Positions 18,801 through 26,671 of a DNA stretch of 64,000 nt are shown here, piece after piece. Both the position numbers and the translations under genes were made by a program. How positions within the stretch are numbered: the first letter of the stretch is position 1; the number at the start of each line of letters is the position of its first letter. Source of the DNA: Pseudomonas massiliensis (GTDB taxonomy: Bacteria > Pseudomonadota > Gammaproteobacteria > Pseudomonadales > Pseudomonadaceae). The stretch covers positions 2,170,001 to 2,234,000 of the forward strand of contig NZ_CCYK01000007.1 of NCBI RefSeq assembly GCF_000826105.1, written 5' to 3'. Under the pieces are notes generated by a model. It searched no databases. It saw nothing but the letters and a program-made list of their open reading frames with translations, and was not told the DNA's origin.

Positions 18801-18908
18801 CAACCGTGGAAAGGCGATCAGGCCCAGCAACACCAAGGCGAACATCAGCAGGAGGGTGGCCACCGGGTGGTCGATGCACCAGGCGGAAGGGGATCGCAAG
18901 CGGTTCAT
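15777..18908 (-). CDS. RND multidrug efflux pump, inner-membrane component (MdtB/MdtC-like)
   Basis: Proton-driven trimeric pump subunit of 1043 residues, full length for the HAE1 family. It opens MNRLRSPSAWCIDHPVATL. Hydrophobic TM1 is followed by the large porter domain, TM2-6 with the proton-relay aspartate pair in GFVVDDAIVVVENIH (about residue 400), a second porter domain and the TM8-12 block with LIGIVKKNGILLIDFAL. MdtB/C proteins share the segment VAPLPEAEFPTIQV. Its start overlaps the adaptor gene by four bases (ATGA) and its end overlaps the response regulator. A single pump gene is present rather than the MdtB+MdtC pair, and no outer-membrane factor gene is adjacent. Confidence 0.93.
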   Translation of the reverse strand: MNRLRSPSAWCIDHPVATLLLMFALVLLGLIAFPRLPVAPLPEAEFPTIQVTAQLPGASPETMASSVATPLEVQFSAIPGVSQMTSTSALGSTTLTLMFTLNKNIDAAAQEVQAAINTAAGRLPQDLPNLPTWRKVNPADSPVLILGISSAQLTGPALSDGVETLLARQISQIDGVGQVNITGQQRPAIRVQAQADKLAALGLTLTDLRGVIQASSLNLAKGALYGDTRVSTFSANDQLFSPEGYADLVVAYRDGAPVFMRDVATVVAGAENDYVQAWSENQPGVNLVITRQPGANIVDTVERVQSALPGLQAMLPASVDIKVLTDRTETIRASLHEVELTLLIAIGLVVAVMALFLRQLSATLIVCAVLGVSLVASFAWMYLLGFSLNNLTLVAIVIAVGFVVDDAIVVVENIHRYLEQGLDRREAAIRGSGEIGFTVVSISFSLIAAFIPLLFMGGVVGRLFKEFALTATSTILLSVVVSLTLAPTLAALFMNAPKHARQGAKGPTFADRLLTGYQRWLDQALDHQRLMLGLFALSLGLAVAGYVFIPKGFFPVQDTGFVLGTSEAAADVSYQDMIAKHLALAKIVAADPAVRTFSHSVGVTGSNQTVANGRFWISLKPRENRDVSASEFIDRLRPKLAAVPGITLYLRAGQDINLSSGPSRSQYQYVLKSNDGDALNVWAQKLTEALRGKPAFRDLSNDLQLGGSITPIEIDRAAAARFGLTTNDVDQALYDAFGQRQVSEFQTQTNQYKVVLELDAAQRGQAESLNYFYLRSPLTSEMVPLASLAHVGAPKNGPLSIAHDGMFPAANLSFNLAPGVALGDAVSLLEQTQRELGMPANISGTFQGAAQAFRSSLASQPWLILAALMAVYIILGVLYESLVHPLTIISTLPSAGLGALALLWACGQSFSIMALIGLVLLIGIVKKNGILLIDFALNAQRAEGLSPREAIRRACLTRLRPIVMTTLAALLGAVPLMLGLGAGAELRQPLGIAVVGGLMVSQVLTLFTTPIIYLQLEQLFHGRRAPAPRQAPEGNHAYPDHRG

Positions 18909-20059
18909 GGCGCCACCTTCGTGTTCGCAGAGCCAGCCTCTGCGGTTACCTGCACCCGGCTACCCGGAACGAGCCTTGATTGGCCATCACTGACCAAGGT
19001 ATCCCCAACGCTCACCCCTTCAATGACCACTTGCTCGTGCGTCTGGTCGATGACCTTGACCGGAACCGGGCTGACCGTCCCTTCCGCGACCCGATAGACA
19101 TAGCTGCCTTCGAGGCCGCGTTGCAAAACGGTCGCCGGGACAACCAGAGCATTGCGGCGCAACTGAGTTTGCAGTTGCACGTTGACCAGTTGCCCCGGCC
19201 ATAAACGCAGGTTCGGATTGGCAAACCGGGCTTTCACCCGGACCGTACCGGTGGTGCTGGAAACCTGGTTGTCGAGCAGGCTCAACTGGCCGTTGGCCAA
19301 GGGCGCGGTACCTTCGATGTCGCCTCCGGCATAAGCGGTTACCGACGCCGCCTCGCCGCTGGCGAGCAGCCCTTGCAGCAGCGGCAGTTGCGCCTGGGGC
19401 AGATTGAACTGTACGGCGATAGGGTCCAGCTGGGTGATGGTGAACAAACCCTGGGCATCGCTGACGCGCAAAAGGTTACCTTCATCCACGGCGCGGATGC
19501 CCACCCGGCCCGCCAGCGGCGAGGCGATCTGAGTATAGGAAAGCTGCACCCGGGCCGCGCTCACCGCGGCTTCATTGCCCAGCAGCGTGGCCTGCAGTTG
19601 ATCATAAAGCGCTTGTTGCTGGTCCAGCTGCTGGCGGGAAATGCCACGATCGGTGGCCAACGCCTGGTAGCGCTTAAGGTCGACCTGCGCGACTTTGAGC
19701 TGTGCTCGTGTCTGCGCCGCCTGGGCAGTAGCTTGGTCTAGTGCTGCGCGTAGCGCTCGATCGTCGATGCTGACCAAGGTCTGGCCCCTGTGCACGAACT
19801 CACCTTCCTTTACCCACAGGCGGGTGAGTATGCCGTCTACCTGTGGCCGTAGCGTCACACTTTGCAAAGGGGTCACGGTCCCCAGGGCCGAAACCGTAGC
19901 AGGGACGTCGGCTTGTCCTACCTGCACAACCTTGACAGGCACCGCGCTGGGCTTGCTCGATGCAACGATTGCAGGCGCAGGGCGTGAGAGCCAGTAGCCT
20001 AGAGCGACCAGCGAGGCAAGCACGGCGCAGGCAAGAAACAAGCGAGCGAATCTGGGCAT
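18905..20059 (-). CDS. RND efflux periplasmic adaptor (membrane fusion protein, MdtA-like)
   Basis: Periplasmic adaptor of 384 residues linking the pump to an outer-membrane channel. It has an N-terminal membrane anchor MPRFARLFLACAVLASLVAL. The barrel-sandwich (lipoyl) half is VSALGTVTPLQSVTLRPQ with the second half GRVGIRAVDEGNLLRV. A coiled-coil hairpin lies between them at residues ~105-165 (QATAQAAQTRAQLKVAQVDL). It is the first gene of the overlapping operon adaptor, pump, response regulator, kinase. Confidence 0.92.
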   Translation of the reverse strand: MPRFARLFLACAVLASLVALGYWLSRPAPAIVASSKPSAVPVKVVQVGQADVPATVSALGTVTPLQSVTLRPQVDGILTRLWVKEGEFVHRGQTLVSIDDRALRAALDQATAQAAQTRAQLKVAQVDLKRYQALATDRGISRQQLDQQQALYDQLQATLLGNEAAVSAARVQLSYTQIASPLAGRVGIRAVDEGNLLRVSDAQGLFTITQLDPIAVQFNLPQAQLPLLQGLLASGEAASVTAYAGGDIEGTAPLANGQLSLLDNQVSSTTGTVRVKARFANPNLRLWPGQLVNVQLQTQLRRNALVVPATVLQRGLEGSYVYRVAEGTVSPVPVKVIDQTHEQVVIEGVSVGDTLVSDGQSRLVPGSRVQVTAEAGSANTKVAP

Positions 20060-20344
20060 AGTGGGTACGCAGCTGGCGAAGGGTTGGCGAGAATAGCGCT
20101 GTTATACCTGGGCTAGCCGAACCGGAGCATGACCGTTAACTGACAGGAATGTCAGCAAGCTGCGCGCTTTGGAAGTCCGTGAGTTGGAGGTAGACATCCA
20201 ACTTGAAGCTGGTGCGTGGGTTAACCGTTGCCCTGCAACGTCATTTGATACCCAAGCTGTGCGAGGCCGTCATGGTACTGTGTCAGCAGTCGACATGCGA
20301 TTTTGCGGACCCGCCCCGTGAGCCTGAGTGGACATCAGAAAAGT

Positions 20345-20700
20345 AAGCCGAATACATCGCCCGCACGGGTCTGCCAAAGGCGATTACGGTAGCCATCGCG
20401 ACTGCTTTTCCGGTCTGATCTTTTTACATCGAAACCGGCGCCGCACAGGCCTTCGACGTCAAACTTCATCATGCGCTGGGCAACGAACTGGATCATTGCT
20501 TGAGCAGATCAGCGTCTGCCCCTTTCTCAACCAGCTCGGTCAATGTGATAGTGGACTTGATCATCGGGGTTTCTCTGGTGAAGGTTGAGTCCGCAAACCC
20601 AACGTTAGCCAAGAACCACGATGACCCTCTTTCGCCCTTGGTCGCTTTCGGCTGGTTCAGTTACACCACTTCCAGGGACACGATCTGCCAAAAGGGCCGC
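20345..20700 (-). mobile_element. Decayed left end of an IS256-family insertion sequence
   Basis: Reading leftward from ATG 20564, the frame gives MIKSTITLTELVEKGADADL. After loss of one base near 20496 a second frame gives MIQFVAQRMMKFDVEGLCGA, then FDVKRSDRKSSRDGYRNRLW and QTRAGDV, before similarity stops at about 20350. This is the recognisable N terminus of IS256-type transposases (EALCGAxY...NSRNGYR...RVG). The catalytic DDE part is gone. The sequence upstream to about 20700, reading GTGTCCCTGGAAGTGGTGTA on the minus strand, resembles an IS256-type terminal region. The remainder of 20060-20345 shows no gene I recognise. Confidence 0.7.
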
Positions 20701-20845
20701 TACTTTCGCTATAAACCGCTTTTTCGCCAGCATTTTACCAGCGCTTTGTCCGTCGCTCATTAAGTACATTAGGCAGGCGGGCCCTAACAAATCGTCTAAT
20801 CCCGTCGCTATCCATGAATTCTGCCAACCTACAGAAGGTCTCTCC

Positions 20846-21898
20846 ATGACTAAACTGCGTGTCACAGCATTCATGCTTGCAAGCCTGGGGCCCGGCATCG
20901 GTGGCATCGGGCATGCCCTGGCCGAAGACATCACCTTTGTCTCCCAGGGCGGCGCTTACCAAGAGGCGCAAAGCAAGGCGATCCTGGAGCCGGCAGCCAA
21001 GAAGCTCGGCCTTACGCTCAAACAGGACAGCTCACCCAAGGCCTACCCCATCATCAAAACCCAGGTGCAGAGCGGCAAGGTGACCTGGGACGTGGTGGAC
21101 TTGCCAACCGGCGACTGCCTTCGCGGAGAAACCGAAGGGCTGTTCGAGAAACTTGACCTTGCCTTGATTCCCAACGCCGCCCAGCTTCCTGCCAGCCTCA
21201 AAGACGACTACAGCGTGGGGTATATCAGTTACTCCACCGTGCTGGCGTACCGGACCGATGCCTTCAAAGGTAATGACGGGCCCAAGACATGGGCCGACTT
21301 CTGGGACACCAAAAAGTACCCGGGCCAACGGTCCCTTCGCAATCTTCCCCGGCCTACTCTTGAAATTGCCTTGATGGCCGATGGGGTGCCGCCCGACAAG
21401 CTTTACCCCATGGATGTAGATCGCGCGTTCAACAAGCTGGAACAGATCAAGCCAAATATCGCGACCTGGTGGACTTCCGGCGGGCAATCGGCGCAGTTGA
21501 TCAGCGACGGCGAAGTGGACATGGTCCAGGCTTGGAACGGCCGTATCAGTGCCGTACAAGCGGCCGGCGCGCCGGTGGCGTTCGATTACAACCAGGGTGT
21601 GCTGGAAACCAACTCCCTGTGCGTGGTGAAGGGCTCGCCACACAAGGCTGCGGCGATGAAGTTCGTCAACGAGGCCATCGACGCAAAGCTCCAGGCTGCG
21701 CTGCCGATGATCATCGATTACGGCCCCTTGAATCCCGAAGCGTTCAAGACCGGTGTAATTCCGCCTGATCGCGAGGCAAAACTCCCCTCGTCTCCCGCCA
21801 ATCTGGCGCGCCAGGCGGTGTTGTCGGCTCAATGGTGGGCATCCGCCGATGGGGTAAAGGCCGAAGAGCGCTGGCTGTCCTTTGTGCAAGGCAAGTGA
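20846..21898 (+). CDS. ABC importer periplasmic binding protein (PotD/polyamine-type)
   Basis: Periplasmic solute receptor of 350 residues. The signal peptide MTKLRVTAFMLASLGPGIGG ends in ALA at about residue 27. The mature protein opens EDITFVSQGGAYQEAQSKAI. Family-typical strings include KTWADFWDTKKYPGQRSLRN, DVDRAFNKLEQIKPNIATWW and SGGQSAQLISDGEVDMVQAWNG (split here). It heads an operon with two permeases, an aldehyde dehydrogenase and the ATPase. A close paralogue is encoded at 36558-37607. The ATG at 20846 is supported by the signal peptide; a longer frame back to 20621 crosses the IS remnant edge. The ligand is probably a polyamine, opine or other amino compound; which one is not visible. 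Confidence 0.88.
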   Translation: MTKLRVTAFMLASLGPGIGGIGHALAEDITFVSQGGAYQEAQSKAILEPAAKKLGLTLKQDSSPKAYPIIKTQVQSGKVTWDVVDLPTGDCLRGETEGLFEKLDLALIPNAAQLPASLKDDYSVGYISYSTVLAYRTDAFKGNDGPKTWADFWDTKKYPGQRSLRNLPRPTLEIALMADGVPPDKLYPMDVDRAFNKLEQIKPNIATWWTSGGQSAQLISDGEVDMVQAWNGRISAVQAAGAPVAFDYNQGVLETNSLCVVKGSPHKAAAMKFVNEAIDAKLQAALPMIIDYGPLNPEAFKTGVIPPDREAKLPSSPANLARQAVLSAQWWASADGVKAEERWLSFVQGK

Positions 21899-21922
21899 AT
21901 TCGCCATTGTTGAGAGGTTTCC

Positions 21923-22849
21923 ATGTCCAACGCCTATCTCGCCAAGCCTTTTCCCAGCTCGAGCGACCAGGGCCAATCGCCCTTGAGCAATGCCCATGCC
22001 CTGGCACGTGAAACGCGCCGGGAACATGCCTCGATGTTATTGCTACTCGCGCCTGCGCTGATAATGGTGGTGGTACTGCTGATACTGCCTCTGTGCTGGC
22101 TGGCGTTTCAGTCGGTGCAGACCGAAGAAGGCTTTTCCCTGGCCAACTATGCCAGGATCTTCCAGGAAGCCATCTACTGGGACACCTTCGTCCTTACCTT
22201 CAAGATCAGCTTCCTGGTGACAGTGCTGTCGATCATCATGGGCTTTCCCATCGCCTATGCCGCCTCACGCCTCCATGGCTTCTGGGCCAACCTGGTGCTT
22301 ATCTGTGTGATACTGCCCTTCTGGACCAGCGTGCTGGTTCGCTCTTACGCCTGGTTGGTACTGCTGCAACGGCGCGGCCTGGTGAACCAGACTCTCCTTG
22401 ACCTGGGTATCATCGACCAGCCCCTCAACCTCATGCATAACACCACCGGCACGGTCATCGGCACGCTGCATGTGATGCTGCCGTTCATGGTGCTGCCGCT
22501 GTATTCGGTGATGAAGAAAATCCCCCAGGATTTGCTGCAAGCCTCCGAAAGCCTGGGCGCGAAGCCGTTCTATACCTTCCGCAGGGTGTTTTTGCCCATG
22601 ACCGCACCCGGCATCATGGCGGGATCGATACTGGTCTTCGTGATCTGCCTAGGCTTTTTCATCACGCCTGAATTGCTGGGCGGCGGCCGTACCATCCTGG
22701 TGTCAATGCTGGTACAGCGCAACGTGGAGCTTTACCACGCCTGGGGTGCCGCCAGCGCTGTCGGCTTGATCCTGCTGCTGGTGGTGTTCCTGATCTTCTG
22801 GGGCATTAATCGATTTATCCCCATCGAACGGATCCTGGGAGCACGATAA
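21923..22849 (+). CDS. ABC importer permease, PotB-type
   Basis: Inner-membrane permease of 308 residues with about six hydrophobic segments after a ~35-residue hydrophilic start. The ATPase-coupling loop is recognisable in the stretch ASESLGAKPFYTFRRVFLP (the EAA motif, about residues 209-227), followed by PGIMAGSILVFVICLGFF. The gene follows the binding-protein gene by 24 bases, and its stop overlaps the second permease start in TAATG, indicating translational coupling. It forms the membrane channel with the next gene. Confidence 0.9.
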   Translation: MSNAYLAKPFPSSSDQGQSPLSNAHALARETRREHASMLLLLAPALIMVVVLLILPLCWLAFQSVQTEEGFSLANYARIFQEAIYWDTFVLTFKISFLVTVLSIIMGFPIAYAASRLHGFWANLVLICVILPFWTSVLVRSYAWLVLLQRRGLVNQTLLDLGIIDQPLNLMHNTTGTVIGTLHVMLPFMVLPLYSVMKKIPQDLLQASESLGAKPFYTFRRVFLPMTAPGIMAGSILVFVICLGFFITPELLGGGRTILVSMLVQRNVELYHAWGAASAVGLILLLVVFLIFWGINRFIPIERILGAR

Positions 22850-23643
22850 TGATCCTGGCCAACCTGCGGGACCTACGAGCGTCCCACGTACTTTTCACGA
22901 TCGTTGTGGTGGCGATCCTGTTGTATCTGATCATTCCGGTGTTGATCGTGGTACCCATGTCGTTTTCCGAGGCACGCTTTCTGCAATTTCCCCCCAAGCA
23001 ATGGTCATTGCACTGGTACGAAGCGTTTTTCAATAGCGCGGAATGGATGTCGGCAGCGCGGGTGAGCCTGATCACGGCGTTCTTCACCATGGCGACCAGC
23101 CTACCGATCGGCATGGCAGCAGCCTATGCCATCAACACCTCCTCATTGAAAGTGGTGCGCACGCTACAGATCATCCTGTTGCTACCCATGATGGTCCCGA
23201 TCATCCTGATTGCCGCAGGCGTATTCTTCGTTTACGCCCGGGTGGGGTTGATCAGCACGCTCACCGGGCTGGTGCTGGCGCACATCATGCTCGCGCTGCC
23301 TTATGTGATCATCGCACTGTTGGCGGGCTTGCGTAACTTCGACATGTCTCAGGAAATGGTTGCGCGCAGCCTGGGCATGAATCGCTTCCGCGCGTTCATG
23401 GCGGTGACCCTACCCCAGATCAAGCCGAGCCTGGTGTCGGCGACGCTGTTCGCATTCATCACTTCTCTGGATGAAACAGTGGTCGCGCTCTTCATTTCCG
23501 GTGGGGACAACCAGACCCTTACCAAGAGGATGTTCACGGCATTGCGTGACGAAATCGACCCTACCATCGCGGCGATCAGCTCGATCCTCATTCTGGCCTC
23601 GCTGATTCTGGTGGCAGTGGCCGGGCGCAACAAATCGGCCTGA
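22849..23643 (+). CDS. ABC importer permease, PotC-type
   Basis: Second inner-membrane permease of the same importer, 264 residues, six hydrophobic segments. The EAA-loop equivalent is MVARSLGMNRFRAFMAVTLP at about residues 170-190. It is followed by SATLFAFITSLDETVVALFI, which is conserved in PotC proteins (the FxxSxDE pattern). It overlaps the upstream permease by one base. The ATPase gene does not follow directly: an aldehyde dehydrogenase gene is inserted between them. Confidence 0.9.
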   Translation: MILANLRDLRASHVLFTIVVVAILLYLIIPVLIVVPMSFSEARFLQFPPKQWSLHWYEAFFNSAEWMSAARVSLITAFFTMATSLPIGMAAAYAINTSSLKVVRTLQIILLLPMMVPIILIAAGVFFVYARVGLISTLTGLVLAHIMLALPYVIIALLAGLRNFDMSQEMVARSLGMNRFRAFMAVTLPQIKPSLVSATLFAFITSLDETVVALFISGGDNQTLTKRMFTALRDEIDPTIAAISSILILASLILVAVAGRNKSA

Positions 23644-23786
23644 CTGACAGCGCGACGGCGGCCAGCACAGCCTGCCGCCACGCGGTGCATTTCAGCAGCT
23701 AACACCCGCCTCATGGCTGATCTCGGCATCGGCTATCGAGGCGTGGTTTCTACAATGGGCCATCGTTCGGACCCCGAGGCCCCATC

Positions 23787-25247
23787 ATGTTGAAAGCCCA
23801 ACTGCGTGACCCTTCTCTGCTCGTTGAACGCGCCTACGTCAATGGCGTCTGGATCGACGCTGATGATGGGGCCACGATCGACGTCACCAATCCCGCCACT
23901 GGCAGTGTAATTGCCCGGGTGCCCGCGCTCCAGGCAAGCGAAACGCGCCACGCCATCGAGGCTGCCCAGGCACGCTTCGCCAGCTGGCGAGAGGTACCTG
24001 CCGCGGACCGAGCCCGGTATCTGGAGGCCTGGTTCGCATTGATCATGGCCAACCAGGAAGACCTCGCGCTGATCATGACAGCAGAGCAAGGCAAGCCGCT
24101 GGCCGAATCCCGTGGAGAAATCGCGTACGGCGCCAGCTTCGTCAAATGGTTTGCCGAAGAAGCCCGGCGTGTCTATGGCGATACCATCCCATCGCCTACC
24201 GCCGATCGCCGCATCATGGTTCTCAAGCAACCCATCGGTGTGGTCGCTGCCATCACTCCCTGGAACTTCCCTAACGCCATGATCACCCGCAAATGCGCGC
24301 CCGCATTGGCGGCTGGCTGCACGGTATTGGTCAAACCATCGGAAATGACCCCGCTGTCTGCGCTGGCCCTGGCAGTACTGGCAGAGCGGGCAGGCATCCC
24401 GGCGGGTGTCTTCAATGTACTTACTGGCCTGCCAGCGGGCGTGGGAGGTGAGATGACCGCCAACCCCGCGGTGCGCAAACTGTCCTTTACCGGGTCAACC
24501 CGTGTCGGCCAGCTCTTGATGAGCCAATGCGCCCCGACCGTCAAGCGCCTGAGCCTGGAATTGGGCGGCAATGCGCCGTTCATTGTGTTCGACGATGCCG
24601 ATCTGGATCTGGCTGTCGCCGGGGTGATGCAAAGCAAGTTTCGCAATGCGGGGCAAACGTGCGTGTGCGCCAACCGCATTCTCGTGCAGGAGGGGATCTA
24701 TGACCGCTTCGCCGAACGCCTGTGCGCCGCGGTCGCGCAGCTTAACGTGGGTAACGGCATGGAAAACGGCGTCACCATTGGCCCGTTGATCAACGCCGCT
24801 GCGGTGGACAAGGTAGGACGGCATATTGGCGATGCGGTCGACAAAGGCGCCAGTATCGCCATTGGCGGCGCTCCCGAGGGTGAAGGCCTGTATGTCCAAC
24901 CTACCGTCTTGCGCGACGCCACGGCACAGATGTTGCTCGCGACTGAGGAAACGTTCGGCCCGGTCGCCCCGCTGTTCCGCTTCAGTGACGAAGCCCAGGC
25001 TCTGGAACTGGCAAACGCCACTCCCTATGGGCTTGGAGCCTACTACTTCACCCGGGACCTGCGCCGTGCCTGGCGCGTGGGTGAGCAACTGGAGTTCGGC
25101 ATGGTCGGCCTCAATACCGGGATCATCTCCATGGAAGTGGCGCCCTTCGGCGGTATGAAGCAATCCGGCACGGGGCGCGAGGGCTCCAAATATGGCCTGG
25201 ATGAGTTCTTGGAAGTGAAGGCCTGGCACATCGGTGGCTTGGGTTGA
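23787..25247 (+). CDS. NAD(P)-dependent aldehyde dehydrogenase (succinate-semialdehyde dehydrogenase-like)
   Basis: Cytosolic enzyme of 486 residues. The catalytic residues are present: Glu258 in LSLELGGNAPF and Cys292 in GQTCVCANR. The cofactor segment is TPWNFPNAM, and the end reads FGGMKQSGTGREGSKYGLDE. The TCVCANR motif and the overall length fit GabD-type enzymes, which oxidise succinic or similar omega-acid semialdehydes. It is embedded between the permeases and the ATPase of an amine-type importer and followed by a GabT-like aminotransferase. Together they would turn an omega-amino acid into a dicarboxylate. The exact substrate is inferred from context. Confidence 0.88.
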   Translation: MLKAQLRDPSLLVERAYVNGVWIDADDGATIDVTNPATGSVIARVPALQASETRHAIEAAQARFASWREVPAADRARYLEAWFALIMANQEDLALIMTAEQGKPLAESRGEIAYGASFVKWFAEEARRVYGDTIPSPTADRRIMVLKQPIGVVAAITPWNFPNAMITRKCAPALAAGCTVLVKPSEMTPLSALALAVLAERAGIPAGVFNVLTGLPAGVGGEMTANPAVRKLSFTGSTRVGQLLMSQCAPTVKRLSLELGGNAPFIVFDDADLDLAVAGVMQSKFRNAGQTCVCANRILVQEGIYDRFAERLCAAVAQLNVGNGMENGVTIGPLINAAAVDKVGRHIGDAVDKGASIAIGGAPEGEGLYVQPTVLRDATAQMLLATEETFGPVAPLFRFSDEAQALELANATPYGLGAYYFTRDLRRAWRVGEQLEFGMVGLNTGIISMEVAPFGGMKQSGTGREGSKYGLDEFLEVKAWHIGGLG

Positions 25248-25264
25248 CGCTAAAGCAGATAGGT

Positions 25265-25296
25265 GGCCGGCAACAGCATAAGCTGTTGGCCCGGCC
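25265..25296. other. Strong intercistronic hairpin inside the importer operon
   Basis: GGCCGG-CAACAGC (25265-25277) pairs with GCTGTTG (25282-25288) and CCGGCC (25291-25296). The loop is four bases and there is a two-base bulge. No T run follows, so it is unlikely to be a plain terminator on the plus strand. It may stabilise or separate the upstream and downstream message. Confidence 0.5.
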
Positions 25297-25386
25297 GCCT
25301 AAAACGGCACGAACCAGGCACTGGCCTGTGTTCAGATGACAGGCAAGGGTTTCGGGCAATCTCCCGTTCCGCAGAGGAGGCGCTGC

Positions 25387-26478
25387 ATGAAGTTCACTGA
25401 AGGGTTTGAATCGGTCAGCATCAACAAGGTGTGCAAACACTACGGCAGCCTCAGCGCCCTGAACAAAGTGGACCTGAAGGTCGAGGCGGGCGAATTCATG
25501 TCATTGCTCGGCCCCTCGGGGTCGGGCAAAACCACCTTGTTGAGCATCCTCGGTGGGTTCATTCGGGTCAGTTCAGGAAATATCTTCTTCGGTGAGCGTG
25601 ACGTGACCTTGATGCCACCACACAAGCGGGACATTGGCGTAGTGTTTCAGAACTATGCCCTGTTTCCGCACATGACTGTTGGGGAAAACGTCGCGTTCCC
25701 GCTGCGCGCCCGGGGTGAAAGCCCGAGCAAGAGCCGGGACCGGGTGAAAAACGCTTTGGCGACTGTCGAGTTGTCGGGCTACGAAGACCGCAACATCGCT
25801 GCCCTGTCGGGCGGCCAGCGCCAAAGGGTTGCGCTGGCCCGTGCCATCGTGTTCGAGCCCAAGCTGATCCTCATGGACGAGCCCCTGTCGGCACTGGACA
25901 AACAGCTGCGCGAAACCATGCAGATCGAATTGCGCGCCCTGCACAAACGCTTGGGCGCCACCATGATTTACGTCACCCATGACCAGCGCGAAGCCCTGAC
26001 CATGAGCGACCGCATCGCGATCATGCGCGGCGGGCAACTGGTGCAGGTCGATACCCCACGGCGCCTGCACGATTATCCAGCCAGCGATTTCGTTGCAGGC
26101 TTCATTGGGGAAAGCACCTTGGTGCCACTGCAACGCTCAGCAGGCGATGCGTTGGCTTTGGGCGCTACACTACTACGCACCACGCGACCGGTGCCGCCCT
26201 CGGGCGACGTGTTCCTGGCTTTGCAGTCGGAAAAGCTGTTGTTGGACAACGAGAGTGCCGGACCCGAATGGAACCGCCTGCGCGGCCGCGTTTCCGACAT
26301 CGTTTTCCAGGGCGAGAGCCTGAAAGTGTTCGTGGACCTCGACGGCGGCCCTACGGTAAGCCTGCGCCAACCCAGCCATCACGAAGGCAACCTGAGCCTA
26401 CCCCCTATCGGCTCACCGATGTCGATGCGTTTGCATCCTGAAGACACCATCGTGGTCCCTCGTCATTGCGAAGGCTGA
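25387..26478 (+). CDS. ABC importer ATPase, PotA-type
   Basis: Nucleotide-binding subunit of 363 residues. Walker A is GPSGSGKTT (about residues 42-50), the signature is LSGGQRQRVALARA, Walker B is LILMDEPLSALD and the switch His is in YVTHDQREAL. A C-terminal TOBE-like regulatory domain of about 110 residues follows (GRVSDIVFQGESLKVFVDL). The ATG at 25387 with AGAGGAGG upstream is preferred over an in-frame ATG at 25336. It powers the importer encoded at 20846-23643, from which it is separated only by the aldehyde dehydrogenase gene. Confidence 0.9.
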   Translation: MKFTEGFESVSINKVCKHYGSLSALNKVDLKVEAGEFMSLLGPSGSGKTTLLSILGGFIRVSSGNIFFGERDVTLMPPHKRDIGVVFQNYALFPHMTVGENVAFPLRARGESPSKSRDRVKNALATVELSGYEDRNIAALSGGQRQRVALARAIVFEPKLILMDEPLSALDKQLRETMQIELRALHKRLGATMIYVTHDQREALTMSDRIAIMRGGQLVQVDTPRRLHDYPASDFVAGFIGESTLVPLQRSAGDALALGATLLRTTRPVPPSGDVFLALQSEKLLLDNESAGPEWNRLRGRVSDIVFQGESLKVFVDLDGGPTVSLRQPSHHEGNLSLPPIGSPMSMRLHPEDTIVVPRHCEG

Positions 26479-26671
26479 CCCGATCGCGTCCGCGCCCCTG
26501 GTAATGGCAAGACGGCAGCGAGCGCTCCTACCGTCACAGTGAAATATGTCGTGCTCCCTTCATGAAACAGTCAATCACAGCGCGAGGCGGCTCAACTTCA
26601 GCGCTTGTGATTCCGGCGACGCCTTATCCTGATCACATCAAATGCCACCTTCGGCGTTCACGGAGATCGAG

